Source: Aegilops tauschii subsp. strangulata (lineage: Eukaryota > Streptophyta > Magnoliopsida > Poales > Poaceae). From it: DNA of 64,000 nt. The stretch is from assembly GCF_002575655.3 (NCBI RefSeq), contig NC_053037.3, positions 443,765,793 through 443,829,792 of the forward strand, written 5' to 3'. Below the pieces are notes generated by a model that saw only the letters and a program-made list of their open reading frames with translations, ran no database searches and was not told the origin of the DNA. Positions 42,330-53,489 of the stretch are shown here, piece by piece. How positions within the stretch are numbered: position 1 is the first letter of the stretch; each line of letters starts with the position of its first letter. The position numbers and the translations under genes were made by a program.

Positions 42330-43696
42330 TCATAACTCACAAGTATAGGGGATCGCAATAGTTTTCGAGGGTAGAGTATTCAACCCAAATGTATTGATTC
42401 GACACAAGGGGAGCCAAAGAATATTCTCAAGTATTAGCAGTTGAGTTGTCAATCCAACCACACCTGGATAACTTAGTATCTGCGGCAAAGTATTTAGTAG
42501 CAAAGTAATATGGAAGTAACGGTAACAGTAGCAAAAGTAATATTTTTGGGTTTTGTAGTGATTGTAACAGTAGCAACGGAAAAGTAAATAAGCGAAGAAC
42601 AATATGTGAAAAGCTCGTAGGCATTGGATTGGTGATGGAGAATTATGCCGGATGCGGTTCATCATGTAACAATCATAACATAGGGTGACACAGAACTAGC
42701 TCCAATTCATCAATGTAATGTAGGCATATATTCCGAATATAGTCATACGTGCTTACGGAAAAGAACTTGGATGACATCTTTTGTCCTACCATCCCGCGGC
42801 AGCGGGGTCCTAATGGAAACTAAGGGATATTAAGGCCTCCCTTTAATAGAGTACCGGACCAAAGCATTAACACATATTGAATACATGAACTCCTCAAACT
42901 ATGATCTTCACCAGGAGTGGTCCCGATTATTGTCACTTCGGGGTTGCCGGATCATAACACATAGTAGGTGACTATAGACTTGCAAGATAGGATCAAGAAT
43001 TCACATATATTCATGAAAACATAATAGGTTCAGATCTGAAATCATGGCACTCGGGCCCTAGTGACAAGCATTAAGCATAGCAAAGTCATAGCAACATCAA
43101 TCTCAGAACATAGTGGATACTAGGGATCAAACCCTAACAAAACTAACTCGGTTACATGATAGATATCATCCAACCCATCACCGTCCAGCAAGCCTACGCT
43201 GGAATTACTCACACACGGCGGTGAGCATCATGAAATTGGTGATGGAGGATGGTTGATGATGACGACGACGACGAATTCCCCTCTCCGGAGTCCCGAACGG
43301 ACTCCAGATCAGCCCTCCCGAGAGGTTTTTGGGCTTGGCGCGATGAATCTTTCTCTTTGATTTTTTTCTCCCCGAAAGTGAATATATGGAGTTGGAGTTG
43401 AGGTCGGTGGAGCGTCAGGGGGCCCACAAGGTAGGGGGGCGCGCCCTCCACCCTCGTGGACAGGGTGTGGGCCCCCTGACGTGGATTTTTCTTCTGGTAT
43501 TTTTCTTATTTTCCAAATAGATGTTCCGTGGAGTTTCAGGTCATTCCGAGAACTTTTGTTTCTGCACATAAATAACACCATGGAAAGTCTGCTGAAAACA
43601 GCGTCAGTCCGGGTTAGTTCCATTCAAATCATGCAAGTTAGAGTCCAAAACAAGGGCAAAAGTGTTTGGAAAAGTAGATACGACGGAGACGTATCA
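42330..43696 (-). repeat. 3' LTR of second Athila-type element
   Basis: 1367 bases; in minus sense starts TGATACGTCTCCGTCG at 43696. Its outer terminus reads TCATAACTCAC where the other LTR has TGATAACCCAC. Confidence 0.93.
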
Positions 43697-43710
43697 ACTC
43701 CCCCAAGCTT
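43697..43710 (-). other. Polypurine tract of second Athila-type element
   Basis: Minus-strand AAGCTTGGGGGAGT abuts the 3' LTR. Compare AAGCTTGGGGATGT at 14998-15011. Confidence 0.8.
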
Positions 43711-45901
43711 AAACCTTTGCTTGTCCTCAAGTAATTCAGTTGATAAACTGAAGTGATAAAGAAAAACTTTTACAAACTCTGTTTGCTCTTGTTGTTGTAA
43801 ATATGTAGTGCCAGCATTCAAGTTTTCAGCAAAGATTATGACTAACCACATTTGCAATAACTCTCAGGTCTCATGTTTACTCATATCAATGGCATAATCA
43901 GCTAGCGAGCGATAATAATAAATCTCGGATGACAACACTTTCTCAAAACAAACATAATATGATATAACAAGATGGTATCTCGCTAGCCCTTTCTAAGACC
44001 GCAAAACATAAATGTAGAGCACCTTTAAAGATCAAGGACTGACTAGACATTGTAATTCATGGTAAAAGAGATCCAGTCATAGTCATACCCAATATAAATT
44101 AATAGTAATGGATGCAAATGACAGTTGCGCTCTCCAGCTAGTGCTTTTTAATAAGAGGTGATGACTCAACATAAAAGTAAATAGATAAGCCCTTCGCAGA
44201 GGGAAGCAGGGATTTGTAGAGGTGCCAGAGCTCAGTTTTAAAATAGAGATAAATAATATTTTGAGCGGCATACTTTCATTGTCAACATAGCAACCAAAAG
44301 ATGGCGATATCTTCCATGCTACACACATTATAGGCGGTTCCAAAATAGAATGGTAAAGTTTATACTCCCCCTCCACCAACAAGCATCAATCCATGGCTTG
44401 CTCGAAACAACGAGTGCCTCCAACTAGCAACAGTCCCATGGGAGTTTTGTTTGCAATTATTTTGATTTAGTTTGCATAAAGCATGGGACTGGGCATCCCG
44501 GTGACCAGCCATTTTCTCGTGAGTGAGGAGCGGAGTCCACTGCTCTTGAGAATAACCCGCCTAGCATGGAAGATACAGCCAACCCTAGTTGATACACGAG
44601 CTATTCGAGCAGACAAAACAGAATTTCATTTAAAGGTTTAGAGTTTGGCACATACAAATTTACTTGGAACGGCAGGTAGATACCGCATATAGGATGGTAT
44701 AGTGGAGTCATATGGAATAACTTTGGGGTTTAAGGGATTGGATGCACAAGTAGTATTCCCGCTTAGTACAAGTGAAGGCTAGCAAAAGACTGGGAAGCGA
44801 CCAACTAGAGAGCGACAACAGTCATGAACATGCATTAAATTAATAAACATTGAGTGCAAGCATGAGTAGGTTATAATCCACCATGAACATAAATATCGTG
44901 AAGGCTATGTTGATTTGTTTCAACTACATGTGTGAACATGTGCCAAGTCGAGTCACTTAAATCATTAAAAGGAGGATACCACCCCACTATACCACATCAC
45001 AACCATTTTAATAGCACGTTGGCACGGAAGGTAAAGCATTATAACTCATAGCTAATCAAGCATGGCATAAGCAACTATGATCTCTAATTTTCATTGCAAA
45101 CATGTTTATTCATAATAGGCTGAATCAGGAACGATGAACTAATCATATTTACAAAAACAAGAGAGGTCGAGTTGATACCAGCTTCTCTCATCTCAGTCAG
45201 TCCATCATATATCGTCATAATTGCCTTTCACTTGCACGACTGAACGATGTCAATAATAATAAGAGTGCACGTGCATTGGACTAAGCTGGAATCTGCGAGC
45301 ATTCAATAAACAGGAGAAGACAAGGCAATATGGGCTCTTGGTTAAATCAACAATAATGCATATAAGAGCCACTTCAACAATTTAATCATGGTCTTCTCCT
45401 AACGACCCCCAAAGAAAAGAAAAGAAATAAAACTATTTACACGGGAAAACTCCCAACAAGCAAAACAAGAACAAGAAATCTTTTTGGGTTTTCTTTTTAA
45501 TTATTACTACTAAAGCAAGAAAAGTAAACTAACTAAAAGCTATTACTAATTTTTTGTGGTTTTTCTTAAGGTTTAACAAACACACAAGAAGAAAGCAAGA
45601 AAAAGAAAATAAACTAGCATGGAGATTACAGTGAAAAAGTATGAGCACCGACATCTAGCAATGAATGTGTGTGAACATAAATGTAATGTCGGTGAGAGAT
45701 ACGTACTCCCCCAAGCTTAGGCTTTTGTCCTAAGTTGGTTCGTTGCCACAGATGGCCTGGCGGATATCCATAGTTGTAGCCGGGGTCGTACTGAGCTGCG
45801 ACAGTTATTGCCTCCTGAGCTGCAGCGTGGCGGAGCGCTGCCTCCGCCCTCCTCTCGTACTCATCTGCCTCCTCTCTGGTAATAACATATCTTCCTTTTG
45901 C
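43711..45901 (-). other. 3' non-coding internal region of second Athila-type element
   Basis: About 2.2 kb, AT-rich, without a sustained ORF, between the ORF at 45902 and the polypurine tract. No env-like or polymerase remnant was recognised. Confidence 0.6.
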
Positions 45902-46765
45902 CTAATAATCAAAGAAGGCAGGAGCAGGGAGAGTAATACGGGCAGCACAACATTTGTCAAAGATTAAGCGATACCGGAGAGGTGATTCATTCCTCTCGAT
46001 AAACTGGTGGTGGACCATAGCATTATAGTCTAAATAAGTAGGAGGCAACTCAATATCATCCTCACGAATGTCCACACCAAGAAAATCAGCTAAGCGGGTT
46101 GCATAAATTCCTCCAAATAAATCTCCATTAAATCTATTATGATGCAACCTACGTGCAACAATGGCTCCCAAGTTATAAGTTTTGTCTCCTAACACGGCAC
46201 TCCTAAGAATACTGAGATCAGGGACACACATGTGACATGCTTCATCTTTACCATTTATGCACCTACCTATGAAGAGAGCAAAATAATGTGTAGCAGGAAA
46301 ATGAATGCTCCCTATGGTAGCTTGTGCTCTTTCTCTAGATTCCCCCACAGTTATACTACCAAGAAAATTTCTAAATTCAGATTTGCGAGGTTCACTAGCA
46401 CTACCCCATTGTGGAAGTTTGCAAGCGGTGGTAAAATCCTCTAAGTCCATAGTATAAGATTTTTCATAGAGATCAAACAGGATAGTTGGAGAATTACGTG
46501 AAGATGAAAATTCAAACCTCCTCACAAATGAACTAGTGAGATAGTGGTATTGGCGGCACCTCTCTGCCTCGAAGCTCACAAGATCAGCGTTACGCAAATA
46601 TGCGTTAAATTCTTCCTTGATTCCCGCTCGATCCATAAAGTTTTCTGAAGGCCATTCACAAGGCCGCACTGGAGCGTCCCTTGGTGGCTCATCATCAGCA
46701 TCACGCATTGCAAGCCTAGGTCCTTGCTTCCTTGAAGAACCACCTTGGAACATTTTCCTAAGCAT
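45902..46765 (-). CDS. Athila-type downstream ORF, 287 residues, intact
   Basis: Open from ATG at 46765 to the stop at 45902. It reads MLRKMFQGGSSRKQGPRLAM, then WPSENFMDRAGIKEEFNAYL, a central MDLEDFTTACKLPQWGSASE and C-terminal DFLGVDIREDDIELPPTYLD. The style matches the Athila ORF-1 family (Pfam PF03078), found in Athila-type elements; the match is from memory. No signal peptide or membrane segment is evident, so it is not env-like in the strict sense. It lies where polymerase and later ORFs would be in an autonomous Athila, downstream of gag. It is undamaged while gag has a stop and a frameshift. Role unknown. Confidence 0.7.
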   Translation of the reverse strand: MLRKMFQGGSSRKQGPRLAMRDADDEPPRDAPVRPCEWPSENFMDRAGIKEEFNAYLRNADLVSFEAERCRQYHYLTSSFVRRFEFSSSRNSPTILFDLYEKSYTMDLEDFTTACKLPQWGSASEPRKSEFRNFLGSITVGESRERAQATIGSIHFPATHYFALFIGRCINGKDEACHMCVPDLSILRSAVLGDKTYNLGAIVARRLHHNRFNGDLFGGIYATRLADFLGVDIREDDIELPPTYLDYNAMVHHQFIERNESPLRYRLIFDKCCAARITLPAPAFFDY

Positions 46766-47549
46766 ATTTCTTCCTCTGAAAAATTTCTGAAATTTTTAGT
46801 AACTTCAAAATAAAAGCGAACCAAGCTCAATAAAATTGATAGCAACTACTCCTACAAGTGCCTAGAGCCCATATCAAGCATTAGAACTACTTGGAACCAT
46901 ATAAATTTGACATGCAAGCTCAAGAACATGGTCACCTAGGCAGCAGAAATTTGCAATGAATAAAGCACTAGAGCAAAAACTAATTGGACCAATGGAGGAG
47001 TCACATACCAAAGAACAATCTCCCCAAGCAGTTTTGTGAGAAGTGCTTTGAGCAAGGAGATCGAAAATCGCAGCAAAATGAGCTAGAACTCGTGCTTGAG
47101 CTGGATGCTGATTTTTTTGGGAGGAAGAAGAAGTGTGCGGGTGCAGGAATAAGTGGACGGGAGCCACCGTGGGCCCACGAGGCAGGGGGCGCGCCCTCCA
47201 CCCTCGTGGTCAGGTGCTTGCCCCTCCTGCTGTGTTCTCAGTGCCAGATAGTCTCAAATATTCTAGAAAAAAAACATATTTCATTTTCAAGGTATTTGGG
47301 GAAATTTTATTTTCGGGGTATTTTTATATTGCACGGATAAATCAGAAAACACACAGAAAAATACTATTTTTTACTTTATTTCAACTAAATAACAGAAAGT
47401 AGAGAGAGGGTACAGGAGGTTGTGCCTTCTAGTTTCATCCATCTCATGCTCATCAAAAGGAATCCACTAACAAGGTTGATCAAGTCATGTTAACAAATTC
47501 ATTTCGAATAACATGGAACCGGAGAAATTTCGAATAACACTATGTTACC
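46766..47549 (-). other. Internal region where polymerase would be expected
   Basis: 784 bases, no reverse transcriptase, RNase H or integrase codons. The part at 47150-47230 (GGGCGCGCCCTCCACCCTCG) resembles a stretch of the element's own LTR (compare 43436-43456), which suggests internal rearrangement. Confidence 0.55.
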
Positions 47550-50326
47550 TCAACGGGGATATGCACACCCCAATAATAAGAATATCATATTTCTTCTTGA
47601 CGGTAGGAAGAGGAAATTCAAAACCTCCAAAAATAATCGATGGAATTTTTCCAATAGAAATGATACTGTGGACTTGAGGTTGTTTCCTCGGAAAATGTAC
47701 CGTATGCTCATTACCATTAACATGAAAAGTGACATTGCCTTTGTTGCAATCAATAACAGCCCTGCAGTATTCAAAAAAGGTCTTCCAAGAATAATAGACA
47801 TACTATCGTCCTCGGAATATCAAGAATAACAAAGTCCGTTAAAATAGTAACATTTGCAACCACAACAGGCACATCCTCACAAATACCGACAGGTATAGCA
47901 GTTGATTTATCAGCCATTTGCAAAGATATTTCAGTAGGTGTCAACTTATTCAAATCAAGTCTACGATATAAAGAGAGAGGCATAACACTAACACCGGCTC
48001 CAAGATCACATAAAGCAGTTTTAACATAGTTTCTTTTAATGGAGCATGGTATAGTGGGTACTCCTGGATCTCCAAGTTTCTTTGGTATTCCACCCTTGAA
48101 AGTATAATTAGCAAGCATGGTGGAAATTTCAGCTTCCGGTATCTTTCTTTTATTTGTAACAATTTCTTTCATATACATAGCATAATGATTAATTTTGAGC
48201 ATATCAGTTAATCGCATACGCAAAAAGATAGGTCTAATCATTTCAGCAAAGCGCTCAAAATCCTCATCATCCTTTTTCTTGGATGGTTTGGGAGGAAAAG
48301 GCATGGGTTTCTGAACCAAAGGTTCCCTTTCATTACCATGTTTCCTAGCAACAAAGTCTCTCTTATCATAACGTTGATTCTTTGATTGTGGGTTATCAAG
48401 ATCAACAGCAGGTTCAATTTCTACATCATTATCATTACTAGGTTGAGCATCATCATGAACATCTTCATTAACATTTTCACTAGGTTCATGTTCATTACCA
48501 GATTGTGTCTCAGCATCAGAAATAGAAATATCATTTGGATTCTCATGTGGTTCAGCAATAGGTTCACTAGAAGCATGCAAAGTCCTATCATTTTTCTTTT
48601 TCTTCTTTTTAGAAGGACTAGGTGCATCAATATTATTTCTCTGAGAATCTTGCTCAATTCTCTTAGGGTGGCCTTCAGGATACAAAGGTTCCTGAGTCAT
48701 CTTACCAGTTCTAGTAGCCACTCTAACAGCATAATCATTATTCTTACTATTCAATTCATTGAGCAAATCATTTTGAGCTTTAAGTACTTGTTCTACTTGA
48801 GTGGTAACCATAGAAGCATGTTTAAGTTCACCTTTAACTCTAGACATATAATCACCCAAGTGTTCAAGCGTATCGGAATTGTATTTCAATTGTATATCAA
48901 AATAGGCATTGAAGTTTTCTTGTTTGACAATAAAATTATCGAACTCTTCTAAGCATTGTCTAGCAGACTTATAGTGAGGAATATCACCTTCATCAAATCT
49001 ATAGAGAGAATTTACCTTTACTACCTGTGTCGGGTTATCAAGACCATGAATTTCTTCAATAGGTGGAGGATTAAGATCATATGTTTCTTCAACAGGCGGT
49101 AGATTAAGACCATGTATTTCTTCAATAGGAGGTAAATTCTTAACATCTTCAACTTTAAAACCTTTTTCTTTCATAGATTTCTTTGCCTCTTGCATATCTT
49201 CAGGACTGAGAAATAGAACACCTCTCTTCTTCGGAGTTGGTTTAGGAATAGGCTCAGGAGCTGGCTTAGGAAGTGTCCAATTATTTTCATTTTTCAACAT
49301 ATTATTCAATAGAATTTCAGCTTCATCCGGTGTTCTTTCCCTAAAAATAGAACCAGCACAACTCTCCAGGTAATCTCTGGAAGCATCGGTTAATCCATTA
49401 TAAAATATATCAAGTATTTCATTTTTCTTAAGAGGATGATCAGGCAAAGCATTAAGTAATCGAAGAAGCCTCCCCCAAGCTTGTGGGAGACTCTCTTCTT
49501 CAATTTGCACAAAATTGTATATATCCTTTAAAGCAGCTTGTTTCTTATGAGCAGGGAAATATTTAGCAGAGAAGTAATAAATCTTATCCTGGGGACTACG
49601 CACACAACCAGGATCAAGAGAATCAAACCATATCTTAGCATCACCCTTTAATGAGAAAGGAAATATTTTAAGGATATAAAGATAGCGAAATTTCTCATCA
49701 TTAGTGAACAAGGTGGCTATATCATTCAATTTAGTAAGATGTGCCACAACAGTTTCAGATTCATAGCCATGAAAAGGATCAAATTCAACCAAAGTAATTA
49801 TATCAGGATCAACAGAGAATTCATAATCCTTATCAGTAACACATATAGGTGAAATAGCAAAAGCAGGTTCAGGTTACATTCTAGCATTAAGAGATTGCTG
49901 CTTCCATTTAACTAATAACCTCTTGAGCTCATATCTATCTTTGCATGCTAAAATAGCTAAAGCAGCTTCTTTTTCAAAAACATAACCCTCAGGAATAACA
50001 TGCAAATCTTCGTCATCACTTTCATCTATATAATCAGTTTCAATAATTTCTTTCTCTCTAGCCCAAGCAATTTGTTCATCAAGAAATTCACTAAGGGGCA
50101 CAGTAGTGTCAAGCATAGAAGTAGTTTCATCATAAGTATCATGCATAGCAGAAGTGGCATCATCAATAACATGCGACATATCAGAACGAATAGCAGAAGC
50201 AGGTTTAGGTGTCGCAAGCTTACTCAAAACAGAAGGTGAATCAAGTGCAGAGCTAGATGACAGTTCCTTACCTCCCCTCGTAGTTGAGGGATAAATTGTT
50301 GTCTTAGCGTCTTTCAAGTTCTTCAT
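47550..50326 (-). pseudogene. gag-protease of second Athila-type element
   Basis: The frame opens at ATG 50326 (MKNLKDAKTTIYPSTTRGGK), meets a TAA at 49876-49874, and continues in the same frame to 47771. The gag domain lies around VEFDPFHGYESETVVAHLTK, LKGDAKIWFDSLDPG and FPAHKKQAALKDIYNFVQIE. A linker holds three tandem ~11-residue repeats (LPPIEEIHGL, LPPVEETYDL, PPPIEEIHGL; about 49030-49140). A Lys- and Asp-rich region follows, then protease (ALCDLGAGVSVMPLSLYRRL, with Asp-Leu-Gly-Ala as usual in Athila). A one-base shift near 47810 moves the frame to 47801-47550 (SIILGRPFLNTAGLL). Then coding stops. Confidence 0.85.
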
Positions 50327-50375
50327 AGTGACCAGCAGATATAAATCCCAAGTAACTCAAAGAATAAAGCTATGT

Positions 50376-50393
50376 TCCCCGGCAACGGCGCCA
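50376..50393 (-). other. Primer binding site, Athila type
   Basis: Minus-strand TGGCGCCGTTGCCGGGGA, identical to that at 757-774, eleven bases inside the 5' LTR end. Confidence 0.9.
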
Positions 50394-50404
50394 GAAAATA
50401 GTCT

Positions 50405-51690
50405 TGATAACCCACAAGTATAGGGGATCGCAATAGTTTTCGAGTGTAGAGTATTCAACCCAAATTTATTGATTCGACACAAGGGGAGCCAAATAATATT
50501 CTCAAGTATTAGCAGTTGAGTTGTCAATCCAACCACACCTGGATAACTTAGTATCTGCAGCAAAGTATTTAGTAGCAAAGTAATATGTAAGTAACGGTAA
50601 CAGTAGAAAAAGTAATATTTTTGGGTTTTGTAGTGATTGTAAAAGTAGCAACGGAAAAGTAAATAAGCGAAGAACAATATGTGAAAAGCTCGTAGGCATT
50701 GGATCGGTGATGGAGAATTATGCCGGATGCGGTTCATCATGTAACAATCATAAGATAGGGTGACACAGAACTAGCTCCAATTCATCAATGTAATGTAGGC
50801 ATGTATTCCGAATATAGTCATACGTGCTTACGGAAAAGAACTTGCATGACATCTTTTGTCCTACCCTCCCGTGGCAGCGGGGTCCTAATGGAAACTAAGG
50901 GATATTAAGGCCTCCTTTTAATAGAGTACAGGACCAAAGCATTAACACATAGTGAATACATGAACTCCTCAAACTATGGTCATCACCGGGAGTGGTCCCG
51001 ATTATTGTCACTTCGGGGTTGCCGGATCATAACACATAGTAGGTGACTATAGACTTGCAAGATAGGATCAAGAACTCACATATATTCGTGAAAACATAAT
51101 AGGTTCAGATCTGAAATCATGGCACTCGGGCCCTAGTGACAAGCATTAAGCATAGCAAAGTCATAGCAACATCAATCTCAGAACATAGTGGATACTAGGG
51201 ATCAAACCCTAACAAAACGGCGGCGGATCGTTGATGATGACGACGGCGACGAATTCCCCTCTCCGGAGCCCCGAACGGACTCCAGATTAGCCCTCCCGAG
51301 AGGTTTTAGGGCTTGGCGGCGGCTCCGTATCGTAAAAACAATGAATCTTTCTCTCTGATTTTTTTCTCCCCGAAAGTGAATATATGGAGTTGGAGTTGAG
51401 GTCGGTGGAGCGTCTGGGGGCCCACGAGGTAGGGGGCGCGCCCTAGGGTGTGGACAGGGTGTGGGCCCCCTGACGTGGATTTTTCTTCCAGTATTTTTCT
51501 TATTTTCCAAATAGATGTTCCGTGGAGTTTCAGGTCATTTCGAGAACTTTTGTTTCTGCACATAAATAACACCATGGAAAGTCTGCTGAAAACAGCGTCA
51601 GTCCGGGTTAGTTCCATTCAAATCATGCAAGTTAGAGTCCAAAACAAGGGCAAAAGTGTTTGGAAAAGTAGATACGACGGAGACGTATCA
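50405..51690 (-). repeat. 5' LTR of second Athila-type element
   Basis: 1286 bases. Relative to the 3' LTR it lacks a block of about 95 bases near 51217 and has a short extra segment near 51317-51340, signs of small deletions in each copy. Confidence 0.93.
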
Positions 51691-51726
51691 CTAAACCTGT
51701 GATGTGTCTGCTTGTTTCTCTTGTAG

Positions 51727-51990
51727 AATGCGAACAGAATATTGGTGAAGAGCACCCCATTATTGAATGGTAGAGAAAGTAATGCACATAAGGTTCAAGA
51801 TAGTGAGACAACCCTGTTGGTCTCCAAGAAAGGTTATAAAAACTATCTTGTAGACAGTGAGACAACCCCAAAGTCCTGCGTTGATGTAGTGTTCGAGTTA
51901 CTGGCCACTACTGCTGGCACAAGCTCTTCGAACTCGCTGCGTGAATCAGTTCGGCTTCTTCAGTCTCCGCTACAAGTTGAAAGGCATTAG
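51727..51990 (+). pseudogene. Degenerate gene of unknown function, downstream exon
   Basis: It begins right after the acceptor TTGTAG (ending 51726) in the codon phase left by the donor at 41997. It reads NANRILVKSTPLLNGRESNA, contains the repeated DSETT (twice, 20 residues apart) and ends LLQSPLQVERH with TAG at 51988-51990. No domain recognised. Without the Athila-type element the intron would be about 364 bases. Downstream lies a T-rich 3' flank and the TGGGCC tract. Confidence 0.45.
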
Positions 51991-52450
51991 TCAGCTGTGT
52001 TGCGGTAAGAAGCCGAAGGACTGAGGAAGTCCCTGCAGAATTCAAATGCATACTTTCTGGTGTAGCAACAAGCGCTGGACGATTTTAGCGCCAAACAAGG
52101 GAAAACTAATAAGCCTGCTAATATTCTTGCCAGCATGGTGGATATCCATGATATCATTTCTTGAGCTCTTTTGAAGTGGTTTCAGTTATGGACTTGTTTT
52201 GTTGCCGCGTTTATTTTCACTGGTGGCCAATTTAGACGCCCAGTGTATGTAATATGCTGCTTTGTTCACTATATTTGTACTGGTGGCGAACTTTGATGCC
52301 CAGTGGATGTAATATTTGTAATAGCCGTAATAGCCTAGCTTAAGTGGCTTGCTTATTTATTTCCTTATTGTCTTGTTTATTTTTTTGCTGGTAGTCGCCG
52401 CATTTCTTTTTCCAGGTAACCTTTTTATTTAGAACTAGGCCACAATAACC
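51991..52450 (+). other. 3' flank of the degenerate gene
   Basis: T-rich, no ORF. The phrase TACTGGTGGCGAA / CACTGGTGGCCAA with GCCCAGTG(T/G)ATGTAATAT occurs twice (52220-52250 and 52280-52315), a local duplication of about 65 bases. Confidence 0.5.
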
Positions 52451-53290
52451 ATGGGCAACGTACGGACCATTGTAACCATGGTCCTATTGCCTGCTGTAGT
52501 AGGCCTCCTAAGGTCAATATGATCCATGGGCCTTCTACGGGTCGTAGATTCAAAGGACTTCTACGGGCTGTATGATCGATTGGCCAAACATGGGTCATAC
52601 TTTCATGGACAATTAATGGACCGCAATATGGGCCGTAAACAAGCTATAATGGGAATCTTCTATTTATGGGCTGACCATAATGGGTCGTAAATAGGCCCAT
52701 GTGTACAACGGGCTTAATTCCAACGACATGCATAATGCGTCGTTAATGGGCCATATCTGGTGACGCTATGAAAACGGCCCAACGGATTAAAGGGCCACAA
52801 ACGGTTCAACTTTAACCACGGGCCGAATTTGGCCCACAAGCGAAACAGGCCAGTAACAGACCGTAAGTAATCAAATGCTGGAAATGAGCCAAATAATAAA
52901 TGGGCCCTTAGAAGGACGAAAGATAACACGAGCTGAAATGGCCCAATGGAATAATAGGCCGTTAATGGCTAGAAAGCGGTATACTATTTATTATGGGCCA
53001 GTTTCACCACGGGCCGTTCATAGGCCAAGATTTACAAAGGGCCTCATATGGGCCGAAAGACATCATGGGCCATACATGGGCCAGAAGTTACAATGGGCCG
53101 GAATCATATTGGACGGCCCATATAGCACTACTGGGCCGGATTCGGTTAGGCTATAACGGGCCGTGAGTTAGCGGGCTGTAAATGAGCTATATGCGAACAT
53201 GCCTTCCATGGGCCGGGCCGCTACCTTTTGACTAAGTCAAACGGGCCGTCCTTTTTACCTGAATGGGCTACTATTGGGCCATGTCACGTG
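52451..53290. repeat. Dense TGGGCC/GGCCCA motif array
   Basis: More than 25 GGGCC or GGCCC cores in about 840 bases, spaced 15-50 bases, on both strands, often as ATGGGCCATA or ACGGGCCGT. No fixed period. It could be the subterminal repeat region of a DNA transposon; no terminal CACTA motif was found. Confidence 0.7.
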
Positions 53291-53489
53291 GCGATGTATC
53301 ATAAGCCTGTCCCGTCCATTCACTGGATGACATTTGTCCCAGCACTGAGCTGACACGTGGACACTCCGGTGAATGAGAATTTACACGTGGAAAATCCCCA
53401 CTCATCAGGGCTGTTAATGGGTTATCGGATCCAAACCGGAACCTGATAGCTTAACGGCGACCCGTTCTATAGATGCCACGTGTCGGTTA
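53291..53489. other. Flank containing CACGTGG motifs
   Basis: Non-coding. ACGTGG-type cores occur at least four times (about 53286, 53353, 53391 and 53476, the last as CACGTGTCGG). The last five bases, GGTTA, are the putative left target duplication of the Copia LTR. Confidence 0.5.

Larger units (their letters stand above)
42330..51690 (-). mobile_element. Second Athila-lineage gypsy element, non-autonomous, inside an intron
   Basis: LTRs 42330-43696 and 50405-51690, flanked by the duplication CTAAA (42325-42329, 51691-51695). Minus sense order: 5' LTR, Athila primer site, gag-protease, a gap with no polymerase or integrase, an ORF of Athila type, polypurine tract, 3' LTR. Reverse transcriptase, RNase H and integrase are missing. 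The LTRs differ by roughly 2% plus several deletions: the 5' LTR lacks about 95 bases present in the 3' LTR. The 3' LTR terminus at 42330 is TC instead of TG. It sits in the intron of the degenerate gene at 41388-51990. Confidence 0.92.

Noticed and set aside
45902..46765. Reading this ORF as an envelope protein
   Set aside because: No signal peptide, membrane anchor or cleavage site is visible; the position alone is not enough.
48386..48952. 188-codon plus-strand ORF, Ile- and Phe-rich
   Set aside because: Reverse complement of the acidic Asn/Asp-rich linker of the Athila-type gag; it looks like membrane segments only because of that.
52451..53290. CRISPR-like array
   Set aside because: Motifs are short, on both strands and irregularly spaced, and the DNA is a plant nuclear genome.
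41388..53489. Calling the unknown gene a CACTA transposon gene
   Set aside because: No CACTA termini and no transposase motif were found; left as unknown.
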